Source: Clostridiales bacterium (GTDB lineage: Bacteria > Bacillota > Clostridia > TANB77 > CAG-508). Taken from it: 27,928 nucleotides of DNA. The notes under the pieces were generated by a model that saw nothing but the letters and a program-made list of their open reading frames with translations, did no database searches and was not told the origin of the DNA. Within the stretch, counting starts at the first letter, position 1. Each line of letters starts with the position of its first letter. Location: contig DOYA01000058.1 of NCBI GenBank assembly GCA_003518755.1, positions 1 to 27,928 of the forward strand, in the 5' to 3' direction. A program made the position numbers and the translations under genes. Of the stretch, positions 22,574 through 27,928 are shown piece after piece.

Positions 22574-23632
22574 ATGGATGATAAGAATTTAGTTATTAAT
22601 AATGACAATAACGAAATAGTAGATATTGAAATCATATATAAGGATATAAAAGATAAAATATTAACTGCTCGTTCTAAAATGTTAAAGCACATAGATACTA
22701 CCATGACAGAAGTATATTGGTATGTAGGGAAAATAACATATGAATTGTCTGAGAATAGTACTAAAGCTAGTTATGGGAAAAAGATAATTGATGCATTATC
22801 TGCAAAATTAACAAATGAATTTGGAAGTGGATTTTCACCTGTTAGTATAAGAAGAATGCGTAGATTTTATGAGTTCTATCCAATTTGGTCGACAGTGTCG
22901 ACCGAATTGAGTTGGGCTCATTTTCAAGAATTAATTAGAATAGATAGAAAAGAAGAAAGAGATTTTTATGAGAAAGAATCTATAAAATCTAATTGGGGAT
23001 GTAGAGAACTTCGCAGACAAATAAATACTAAATTGTATGATAGATACTTGATATCTCCCGATAAAGATAAAATAATTGAAGAATCTAAAAAAGGATTAAT
23101 AGAGAAACAACCAGAAGAGTTATTAAAAAATCCATATATATTTGAGTTTGCAGGACTAAAAGAAAACAAAAACTATTTAGAAACAGATTTAGAAAAGGCT
23201 TTACTTTCACACTTAACTGAGTTTTTACTTGAACTTGGAAGAGGGTTTTCGTTTGTTGCAAATCAACAAAGAATAAAAATCGGCTCTGAATACTATTATC
23301 CAGATTTAGTATTTTACAATAGGTTAGCTAAATGTTTTGTAATAATAGATTTAAAAATTGGAAAGTTAACACATCAAGATATTGGACAAATGCAAATGTA
23401 TGTAAATTATTATAAAAAGACTCAAATGATAGAGGGAGAAAATGAACCAATAGGAATTTTATTATGTGCAGATAAAGATGATGCAGTAGTAGAAATGACT
23501 CTTGGTGATTCTGTAAAAAATGTATATGCATCGAAATACTTAACATATATGCCATCAAAAGAAGAATTAATTAAAATAATAAGAGATGAAAAAGAACTTT
23601 ATGAATTAGCTCAGGAAAATGAAAAAGAATGA
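22574..23632 (+). CDS. YhcG/DUF1016-family PD-(D/E)xK nuclease, copy 2
   Basis: 352 residues with the same two-domain plan as copy 1: TTMTEVYWYVGKITYELSEN, GFSPVSIRRMRRFYEFYPIW and LSWAHFQELIRI (DUF1016_N), then the nuclease FSFVANQQRIKIG, YYYPDLVFYNRLAKCFVIIDLK and GQMQMYVNYY. The catalytic xLK carries Asp (IDLK) where copy 1 has ELK. Copies 1 and 2 are clearly diverged, so they arrived separately rather than by recent duplication. The ATG at 22574 has AAAGGAG about 12 bases upstream. It shares the R11-R12 cassette with the P-loop gene. Confidence 0.92.
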   Translation: MDDKNLVINNDNNEIVDIEIIYKDIKDKILTARSKMLKHIDTTMTEVYWYVGKITYELSENSTKASYGKKIIDALSAKLTNEFGSGFSPVSIRRMRRFYEFYPIWSTVSTELSWAHFQELIRIDRKEERDFYEKESIKSNWGCRELRRQINTKLYDRYLISPDKDKIIEESKKGLIEKQPEELLKNPYIFEFAGLKENKNYLETDLEKALLSHLTEFLLELGRGFSFVANQQRIKIGSEYYYPDLVFYNRLAKCFVIIDLKIGKLTHQDIGQMQMYVNYYKKTQMIEGENEPIGILLCADKDDAVVEMTLGDSVKNVYASKYLTYMPSKEELIKIIRDEKELYELAQENEKE

Positions 23633-23690
23633 GTATAACATGAAAATGATGGATATGATTGATAATTAAATAAAAGGAGTGTTTAAAAAT

Positions 23691-24176
23691 ATGCAAACAG
23701 ACATAAATACAATAAATGAATTAGAAACAATATTCAATAAACATAAAAATGAAAGAATATGTGTACTTGGAACAATATGCATAGGTAAAACTACATTAAT
23801 TAATCAATTGAAAAATTGTGTTGACATTGATGATGAATTACTATCATTATTAAATGATAGAGATAAAGAGTTTATACAAAAAGTTCACAAACTAGAAATA
23901 CCATGGACTGAAGAAATTGGAGATGAAATTGACAGACTAACAAAAGAAAAAGTCAAAATTAAGCCTGGATTTCCTTTGTTTGGAACTGTTATACTAGATT
24001 GTGATATAATTATATATTTAGATATTGATGAAATAATTTTATCAGAACATTGCAAAAAAAGAAAAATTAGTTTAAATAGTGCTTTGGACATAAAAAAGAG
24101 TATAGAAGAGGATTTAAAATTATATAAAAAGAAAAATGAAAATATAGTATATTATTATTTAAAAGTAAGTGAGTAG
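23691..24176 (+). CDS. P-loop nucleotide-binding protein (kinase-like), unknown substrate
   Basis: 161 residues from the ATG at 23691. AAAAGGAG at 23672-23679 supports this start, and the GTG at 23679 overlaps it. The Walker A loop is clear (VLGTICIGKTTL, i.e. GxxxxGKT). Asp-containing beta strands follow (VDIDDELLS, VILDCDIIIYLDIDE), and ILSEHCKKRKISL could be a lid. The overall length and order fit a small nucleoside/nucleotide-kinase-like or AAA_33-type protein. I cannot name the substrate. It follows the YhcG-like gene by 58 bases in the same cassette, and no repeat separates them. Confidence 0.75.
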   Translation: MQTDINTINELETIFNKHKNERICVLGTICIGKTTLINQLKNCVDIDDELLSLLNDRDKEFIQKVHKLEIPWTEEIGDEIDRLTKEKVKIKPGFPLFGTVILDCDIIIYLDIDEIILSEHCKKRKISLNSALDIKKSIEEDLKLYKKKNENIVYYYLKVSE

Positions 24177-24217
24177 TTAAAATTAAATTTGAATAAATAT
24201 AGAAAGTATTATAAGAT

Positions 24218-24361
24218 AGGAAAGTGAGAAATATGGAAGATAAAAATCAAAAGTTGCCAAGTACAAGGATTCAGTGCGATATGTGGATTCTAGGGAAACT
24301 ACACTTAAACTATTGAAAATACTGATTTTTTAATATTGAGATTTTTACATTTTTAATAAAA
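24218..24361 (+). repeat. Cassette repeat R12
   Basis: AGGAAAGTGAGAAAT, ATG 24233, then codons MEDKNQKLPSTRIQC. The 27-residue frame closes at TGA 24314-24316. Core ATTCAGTGCGATA. The middle module TGTGGATTCTAGGG matches R3 rather than R6 and R7. The tail is ATTGAAAATACTG, then TTGAGATTTTTACAT. Confidence 0.82.
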
Positions 24362-24372
24362 TGAGGTGAATT

Positions 24373-24885
24373 ATGAGTTTATCAATAACATATGTTTGTT
24401 CACAAATATTAGTAATTATATATTATTTAATATATGCTTCAACTTTTAATTTAAAAGATAAGTCTAAAATATTGAAATTTGGTATACTTGCTACTATTAT
24501 GAGCGCATTATCCTATTTATTGCTTGGTGCATATACAGGAGTAGCAATGTGTGTTATTTCAATTATAAGAAATATATGGTTTAATAAATCAAAAAGTAAA
24601 AATAGTTTAATTATAGTTTTTATTATTATGTTAATAGCAAGTATAATAAGTTATCAAGATGTTTTTTCGCTATTAAGTATTATTGCAACTATGATTTATA
24701 CATATGCATTATGGCAAAAGAGTACTAAAAAATATAAACTATTTGGAATTGCAGTTAATTTATTAATGATTGGATATGATATATCAATTATGTCTATTAT
24801 GGGAGTTATATTTATGATAATAGCATTTATAAGCTCAATCATAGGTTATATTAAAGATAGAGAAGGAGTTGATCCAAATGAATGA
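24373..24885 (+). CDS. YgjV-like inner membrane protein
   Basis: 170 residues with five to six hydrophobic segments. CVISIIRNIWF and the preceding LSYLLLGAYTGVAM match the YgjV family of bacterial inner membrane proteins, whose function is unknown. GAGGTGAATT lies before the ATG. The last residues (REGVDPNE) are encoded by the rbgA ribosome site and start region (24863-24885). The gene thus reads into the repeat, and its TGA overlaps the rbgA start. It is the gene of the last cassette (R12 to rbgA), and its natural C-terminus was probably set by the junction. Confidence 0.8.
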   Translation: MSLSITYVCSQILVIIYYLIYASTFNLKDKSKILKFGILATIMSALSYLLLGAYTGVAMCVISIIRNIWFNKSKSKNSLIIVFIIMLIASIISYQDVFSLLSIIATMIYTYALWQKSTKKYKLFGIAVNLLMIGYDISIMSIMGVIFMIIAFISSIIGYIKDREGVDPNE

Positions 24886-24907
24886 AAATAAAACTAATAT
24901 TAACTGG
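24863..24907 (+). other. Inferred cassette attachment site: 5' end of rbgA
   Basis: AAGGAG, the ATG at 24878 and codons MNENKTNINW. This segment recurs upstream of cassette genes as R9 (44 of 45 bases) and R5. The match to R9 stops at the Trp codon, so the exchange point lies at or just after AACTGG (24902-24907). This is inferred from the alignments; no junction was observed directly. Confidence 0.65.
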
Positions 24908-25780
24908 TACCCAGGTCACATGGCAAAAACCAGAAAAGAAATAATAGAAGATTTAAAACTAATAGATGTAGTAATTGAACTATTAGATAGTAGAATACCT
25001 CTATCAAGCAGAAATCCGGATATTACAGAAATAACGAAAAATAAAGATAGGATTATAGTCTTAAATAAAAGTGATTTATCAGATAAAAAAGAAAATGACA
25101 AGTGGATAAAGTACTTTAAAGAAAATGGTTTAATAGCCATAGAATGTGATTCAAATAGTGGACGTGGAATAAATGAAGTATTACGTGCAATAGAGAAACT
25201 TAAAGAAAAAGAATTGCAAGAATATGCAAGTAAAGGAAGAACAGGTAGAAAAATTCGTGCAATGATTTTAGGAATACCAAATGTAGGGAAGTCTTCGTTT
25301 ATTAATAGAGTCTCTAAAACCAATAGATTAGAAGTGGGAAATAAACCTGGAGTTACAAAGAAAAAACAGTGGATTAGAATAAACGAAAAAATAGAACTTT
25401 TAGACACACCAGGTGTTTTATGGCCAAAATTTGATAATGAAAAAGTTGCACTTAACTTAGCATATACTGGATCTATAAAAGATGAAATATTACCACAAAT
25501 AGAAATTGCATACCAATTATTAAAATATTTACTTGAAAACTATAAAAGCAATATATCAGAAAGATATAAATTATCAATAGATTATATAGATGAAATATTA
25601 AATCAAAACCAACCAGAAAATTTTAATATTTATGAAATAATGCAAGAAATTGGAAAGAAAAGAGGAGCAATTGTTTCTGGAGGACAAGTTGATGATGAAA
25701 AAGTTGCAAGAATTATTTTAGATGATTTTAGAAGCGGAAAGCTTGGCAAAATTACCTTAGAGAGAAGTGATGTGAAATGA
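24878..25780 (+). CDS. rbgA: Ribosome biogenesis GTPase A
   Basis: About 300 residues. RbgA (YlqF) is an essential circularly permuted GTPase for late 50S assembly in Bacillus. The permuted order is visible: NKSD (G4) at about 55-60, then the P-loop GIPNVGKSSF (G1), PGVT (G2/G3 area) and DTPG (G3). The C-terminal helical domain follows (KKRGAIVSGGQVDDEKVARIIL). NINWYPGHMAK at the start is the family N-terminus. The ATG at 24878 has AAGGAG at 24863-24868; the TTG at 24869 directly abuts the ribosome site. The first ten codons belong to the cassette repeat, so the present 5' end may be a replacement delivered by the YgjV cassette. The gene now depends on whatever promoter lies upstream in the array. 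Confidence 0.96.
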   Translation: MNENKTNINWYPGHMAKTRKEIIEDLKLIDVVIELLDSRIPLSSRNPDITEITKNKDRIIVLNKSDLSDKKENDKWIKYFKENGLIAIECDSNSGRGINEVLRAIEKLKEKELQEYASKGRTGRKIRAMILGIPNVGKSSFINRVSKTNRLEVGNKPGVTKKKQWIRINEKIELLDTPGVLWPKFDNEKVALNLAYTGSIKDEILPQIEIAYQLLKYLLENYKSNISERYKLSIDYIDEILNQNQPENFNIYEIMQEIGKKRGAIVSGGQVDDEKVARIILDDFRSGKLGKITLERSDVK

Positions 25781-25794
25781 GAGAAATGTGAGGT

Positions 25795-25817
25795 GTAGGG
25801 GCGATTTTAATCGCCCG
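25795..25817. repeat. 23-nt hairpin repeat, copy 2
   Basis: GTAGGGGCGAT, TTTA, ATCGCCCG: here the stem GGGCGAT/ATCGCCC is perfect. It matches 8766-8788 at 22 of 23 positions. It lies between rbgA and mini-RNase III. Confidence 0.6.
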
Positions 25818-25856
25818 CAAAACAATAACAATTTCAAAAGGAGAAGAACAATCAAA

Positions 25857-26270
25857 ATGAATATAGAAGAATTTATTCCATTTAATAAAAATGAAGAGGA
25901 AGTTAATCAAATGTCGCCACTTGTTTGGGCATATGTTGGAGATTGCGTTTATGAATTATTTATAAGAACACATTTAGTAAATACTACAAAATTAAATCCA
26001 CATAAATTACATATAGAAGCAATCAAATATGTAAAAGCAGGAGCTCAGGCTAAATTGTTACAAGAGATAAACGATATATTAACAGATGAAGAAAAAGATA
26101 TTGTAAGAAGAGCAAGAAATGCAAACAATCATCATCTACCTAAAAACTCAAATGTTCAAGAATATATGTATGCAACAGCTTTCGAAGCATTAATAGGGTA
26201 TTTGTATTTGTGTAAAAAATATGATAGGGTAAAAGAAATATTTGACATGGTAAAAACTTTCCAAAAATAG
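25857..26270 (+). CDS. mrnC: Mini-ribonuclease III
   Basis: About 137 residues. MrnC is an RNase III catalytic domain without the dsRNA-binding domain, which matures 23S rRNA in Bacillus. The family motif is LVWAYVGDCVYELFIR near the start (the acidic Asp and Glu are metal ligands), followed by VRRARNANNHHLPKN and YMYATAFEALIGYLYL, the second catalytic acid region. The ATG at 25857 (AAAAGGAG upstream) gives a normal family length. The in-frame start at 25788 would add residues encoded by the dispersed repeat and is not credible. rbgA next to this rRNA-maturation gene is a sensible functional pair. Confidence 0.95.
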   Translation: MNIEEFIPFNKNEEEVNQMSPLVWAYVGDCVYELFIRTHLVNTTKLNPHKLHIEAIKYVKAGAQAKLLQEINDILTDEEKDIVRRARNANNHHLPKNSNVQEYMYATAFEALIGYLYLCKKYDRVKEIFDMVKTFQK

Positions 26271-26299
26271 TTGTAAAAATTAGCAAAAACTGATATACT
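26271..26299 (+). promoter_or_regulatory. SigA-type promoter for the Asp23 gene
   Basis: TTGTAA (26271-26276), a 17-base spacer and TATACT (26294-26299), 34 bases before the ATG at 26333. Confidence 0.7.
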
Positions 26300-26332
26300 A
26301 ATGATATCAAATTATTTGAGGAGGATAAAATT

Positions 26333-26782
26333 ATGGAAGAGAATAATAATGAAAATTTAGAAAACTTAGATATGTTAGATGAAGTTGACAATGGAACAGA
26401 GGGAATAAAAATTGCAAGTGATGTTATTGCCGTTATTTCTGGTGTTGCAGTATCAGAAGTAAAAGGTGTTTTTGCCATGGCAGGTGGCTTTGCAGGAGGA
26501 ATTACAGAAGTTCTTAAAGGCAAGAAAAATTTAGCAAAAGGAATCAAAGTTGAAACAGAAAATAATAAAGCAAAAATTGATGTTAATATAATAGTTGAAT
26601 ATGGAGCAAGAATTCCAGATGTAGCATTTGAAATTCAAAATAAAGTGAAAAAATCAGTTGAAGAAATGACAGGACTTAAGGTTGAAGAAGTTAATGTTCA
26701 TGTCCAAGGAGTAAATACTCAAAAATTAACTGAAGATGAAGTAGAAGATAATATAGATGAAGAGAATACAACTGAAGAATAA
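26333..26782 (+). CDS. Asp23/Gls24-family envelope stress protein
   Basis: 149 residues. Asp23/Gls24 proteins are abundant membrane-associated proteins of the alkaline and cell-envelope stress response in Firmicutes. Family motifs: IKIASDVIAVISGVAVSEVKG, DVNIIVEYGARIPDVAFEIQ and VKKSVEEMTGLKVEEVNVHVQGV. The N- and C-terminal extensions are acidic. It has a strong GAGGAGG site and its own promoter. AmaP, the membrane anchor for Asp23 in Staphylococcus, and DUF2273 follow, which is the usual envelope-stress cluster. Confidence 0.95.
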   Translation: MEENNNENLENLDMLDEVDNGTEGIKIASDVIAVISGVAVSEVKGVFAMAGGFAGGITEVLKGKKNLAKGIKVETENNKAKIDVNIIVEYGARIPDVAFEIQNKVKKSVEEMTGLKVEEVNVHVQGVNTQKLTEDEVEDNIDEENTTEE

Positions 26783-26865
26783 TCAGTTTAAAAAAAATTA
26801 TAATTTTAATTTATTAAAATTTGAATATTTTTGAATACAATATATTAAAAAAATAAGTATTTTTG

Positions 26866-26920
26866 GAAGGAGGAAGCCAGTTATTAATTAAATATATGTA
26901 TTTAACTGGTTAGATTTATA
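26866..26920 (+). promoter_or_regulatory. Distant ribosome site and hairpin before amaP
   Basis: GGAAGGAGGAAG (26866-26876) is the only strong ribosome site, 47 bases before the ATG at 26921. Between them CCAGTTA (26877-26883) pairs with TAACTGG (26903-26909). If that stem forms, the site and start codon come within about 14 bases. Confidence 0.45.
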
Positions 26921-27475
26921 ATGAAAAAATTAGATAAAATAATATTAGCACTATTTTCTATTTTAATATTTTTAGAATCAATTTTGGTAATATCAGTAGT
27001 AGCAGGTTGGATAAAATTAAGCACTTTAAATGTATTTGCTAGTCAAGCATTAGAAGATACAAATATTTCTAAAGTAGTTTTAGGAACATCAATAGTATGT
27101 TTGCTTTGTAGTATAAAAGGAATTTTCTTTGAATCATCTGATAAAAAGAATAGAAAACAAGGTGTTTTAATGCAAAATGATAATGGAAAGCTTTTAATTT
27201 CAAAATCTACAATAGAGAATATTGTACAAAATGTTGTTAAAGGTTTTGATAGTGTGGAAAACACATCAGTTTCTACAGAATTTGACAATATGAATAATTT
27301 AAGTATAAATGTTAATTTAGTTGTAGGAAAAAATGTAGTTATTAAAGAACTTACACTTAATTTACAAAATAAAATAAAAGAAGCAATTAAGAAAACATCT
27401 GATTTAGATGTAAAAGAAGTAAATGTTAAAATTAAGGACATTGCTACTGATAAGAAAGATGAGATTAAAGAATAA
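26921..27475 (+). CDS. amaP: Alkaline shock response membrane anchor AmaP
   Basis: 184 residues. An N-terminal pair of membrane segments (about 5-30 and 45-67) is typical of AmaP, which anchors Asp23 to the membrane. The cytoplasmic part is a degenerate Asp23-like domain (LISKSTIENIVQNVVKGFD, then LSINVNLVVGKNVVIKELTLN and KEAIKKTSDLDVKEVNVKI). The start is ATG 26921. The closest ribosome site is unusually distant, with a hairpin between (see 26866-26920), and no alternative in-frame start is better. It lies between asp23 and DUF2273 as in other Firmicutes. Confidence 0.92.
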   Translation: MKKLDKIILALFSILIFLESILVISVVAGWIKLSTLNVFASQALEDTNISKVVLGTSIVCLLCSIKGIFFESSDKKNRKQGVLMQNDNGKLLISKSTIENIVQNVVKGFDSVENTSVSTEFDNMNNLSINVNLVVGKNVVIKELTLNLQNKIKEAIKKTSDLDVKEVNVKIKDIATDKKDEIKE

Positions 27476-27524
27476 TCATTAGTAGTTGAATTGAATTAAA
27501 TTATAATTTAGAAAGGACTTAAAA

Positions 27525-27728
27525 ATGGAAAATATAAAAGATTTTTGGAACAATTATAAAGGTGCAATTATAGGAATAGTTATTGCTATATTAGTACTTG
27601 CCACAAGAATTTATAATTTTATATTGGCAGTAGTTTTACTTGTCATTGGTGCATTTGCTGGAAATTATATACAACAAAATAAAGATAATGTTAAAGAAAA
27701 AATTAAAAATTTTATAGATAGAATGTAA
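27525..27728 (+). CDS. DUF2273 small membrane protein
   Basis: 67 residues. Two hydrophobic segments (about residues 12-30 and 33-50) with a conserved WNNYKGAIIGIVIAILVL start and a charged C-terminus (NVKEKIKNFIDRM) match DUF2273, a small integral membrane protein found beside asp23/amaP. Its function is not known. It has AGAAAGG eight bases before the ATG and closes the envelope-stress operon before the structured region and nusB. Confidence 0.93.
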   Translation: MENIKDFWNNYKGAIIGIVIAILVLATRIYNFILAVVLLVIGAFAGNYIQQNKDNVKEKIKNFIDRM

Positions 27729-27729
27729 T

Positions 27730-27778
27730 AACGGACTAACAAATTCTAAGAAGCATAGCTTCAAGAATTTGTAACGTT
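27730..27778. other. Long imperfect hairpin after DUF2273
   Basis: ACAAATTCT (27739-27747) pairs with AGAATTTGT (27764-27772), GAAGC with GCTTC inside (27750-27754 and 27758-27762), and AACG with CGTT outside (27730-27733 and 27775-27778). No T-run follows, so it may be an RNA stabiliser or the 3' end of the operon mRNA. Confidence 0.5.
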
Positions 27779-27800
27779 CGCATATATTATCTTCTACGTC

Positions 27801-27826
27801 AAAATCGTCTACAAGACGATTTTTCC
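27801..27826 (+). terminator. Rho-independent terminator upstream of nusB
   Basis: AAAATCGTC (27801-27809) pairs with GACGATTTT (27815-27823) around TACAA, with T residues following. It separates the Asp23/AmaP unit from nusB. Confidence 0.8.
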
Positions 27827-27850
27827 TAGAATTTAATAAAAAGGGGGATT

Positions 27851-27869
27851 ATTTACCAAATTGGTAAAT
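27851..27869. promoter_or_regulatory. Palindrome before nusB
   Basis: ATTTACCAA (27851-27859) and TTGGTAAAT (27861-27869) are perfect 9-bp inverted arms one base apart, just before the nusB start. The spacing suits a dimeric DNA-binding regulator. Confidence 0.5.
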
Positions 27870-27878
27870 ATACTAAAT

Positions 27879-27928
27879 ATGAAAAGATCAGAAATAAGAG
27901 AATTAGCATTTAAATTAATTTATAGTTT
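27879..27928 (+). CDS. nusB: NusB antitermination factor, 5' end only
   Basis: The first 16 codons read MKRSEIRELAFKLIYS, a typical NusB N-terminus. NusB acts in rRNA transcription antitermination. The frame runs off the window. No strong ribosome site is close to the ATG (GGGGG at 27843-27847 is too far), and a palindrome occupies the leader. nusB commonly follows the Asp23 gene cluster in Firmicutes, which supports the call. Confidence 0.85.
   Translation, partial: MKRSEIRELAFKLIYS

Noticed and set aside
23640..23669. Nine-codon ORF after the second YhcG gene (MKMMDMIDN)
   Set aside because: No ribosome site and too short; ordinary spacer sequence.
11872..24361. CRISPR array, because of many similar repeats
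   Set aside because: Repeats are ~130-150 bp, diverged, unevenly spaced by whole genes and contain ribosome sites; there are no short uniform spacers and no cas genes.
11872..24907. Classical integron with attC sites
   Set aside because: No RYYYAAC/GTTRRRY arms with the usual attC layout and no IntI in the window. The site coincides with the 5' end of rbgA, which does not fit attI.
24916..25407. Minus-strand open frame of 163 codons within rbgA
   Set aside because: Shadow of a highly conserved + strand GTPase; no start signals.
26140..26547. Minus-strand open frame of 135 codons across mrnC and the Asp23 gene
   Set aside because: It crosses a promoter and two well-supported + strand genes; hydrophobic low-complexity translation only.
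26896..26913. Tiny upstream ORF (MYLTG) before amaP
   Set aside because: It is inside the hairpin, more than 20 bases from the ribosome site, and only five codons long.

Overview
Organism. This is very AT-rich DNA with standard stops (TGA is used as a stop), strong GGAGG-type ribosome sites, some TTG starts and tight co-directional operons. The gene sets (holB-ricT, ireB-ruvX-DUF1292, rbgA-mini-RNase III, Asp23/AmaP/DUF2273-nusB) point to a low-GC Firmicute, most likely an anaerobic Clostridia member. No tRNA, rRNA, CRISPR array, transposase or recombinase was seen.

Layout. (1) 1-8222 is mostly housekeeping on the + strand: the 3' part of holB, ricT, a 2[4Fe-4S] ferredoxin, the decayed tail of an L,D-transpeptidase, and a G5/glucosaminidase wall hydrolase. 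Next come a small membrane protein, a CpaE-like protein split by an apparent frameshift, a GAF/degenerate-GGDEF membrane protein, and ireB-ruvX-DUF1292 ending in a terminator. (2) 8223-11861 is transitional: a membrane protein, a divergent peptide deformylase, a minus-strand membrane protein, and a RhuM-family protein with a small Dabb-domain protein. The deformylase and RhuM genes share a nearly identical promoter whose -35 box sits inside a palindrome. (3) 11872-24907 is the accessory core. (4) 24878-27928 is housekeeping again: rbgA, mini-RNase III, Asp23, AmaP, DUF2273 and the start of nusB.

The unusual part. Region 3 is a one-way array of about eleven gene cassettes, each with one or two genes on the + strand, separated by a ~130-150 bp composite repeat. 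The first half of each complete repeat is a ribosome site, start codon and 10-15 codons ending in I-N/Q-W (or C). The last occurrence is the real 5' end of rbgA, whose product begins MNENKTNINWYPGHM. One internal repeat matches the rbgA 5' end at 44 of 45 positions and then diverges exactly after the Trp codon. I infer that cassettes insert at the conserved 5' end of rbgA. Each would bring a replacement 5' end that restores rbgA and leave the displaced 5' end behind as a stub. Several stub families are present (MNENKTNIN-, MEDKKEKLPSTN/RIN/Q-, MSNEEKLTKVEIN-, MNKNEIFAKVRLN-, MNNENKININ-), as if the 5' ends came from different donor genomes. The second half of the repeat is a shared cassette-end sequence. 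Cargo includes an EamA transporter, HD hydrolase, HExxH protein, RhuM protein, SDR, SWIM protein, ADP-ribosylglycohydrolase, histidine phosphatase, LUD protein, two YhcG/DUF1016 nucleases, a P-loop protein, a YgjV-like protein and gene debris. The recombinase must lie outside the window.
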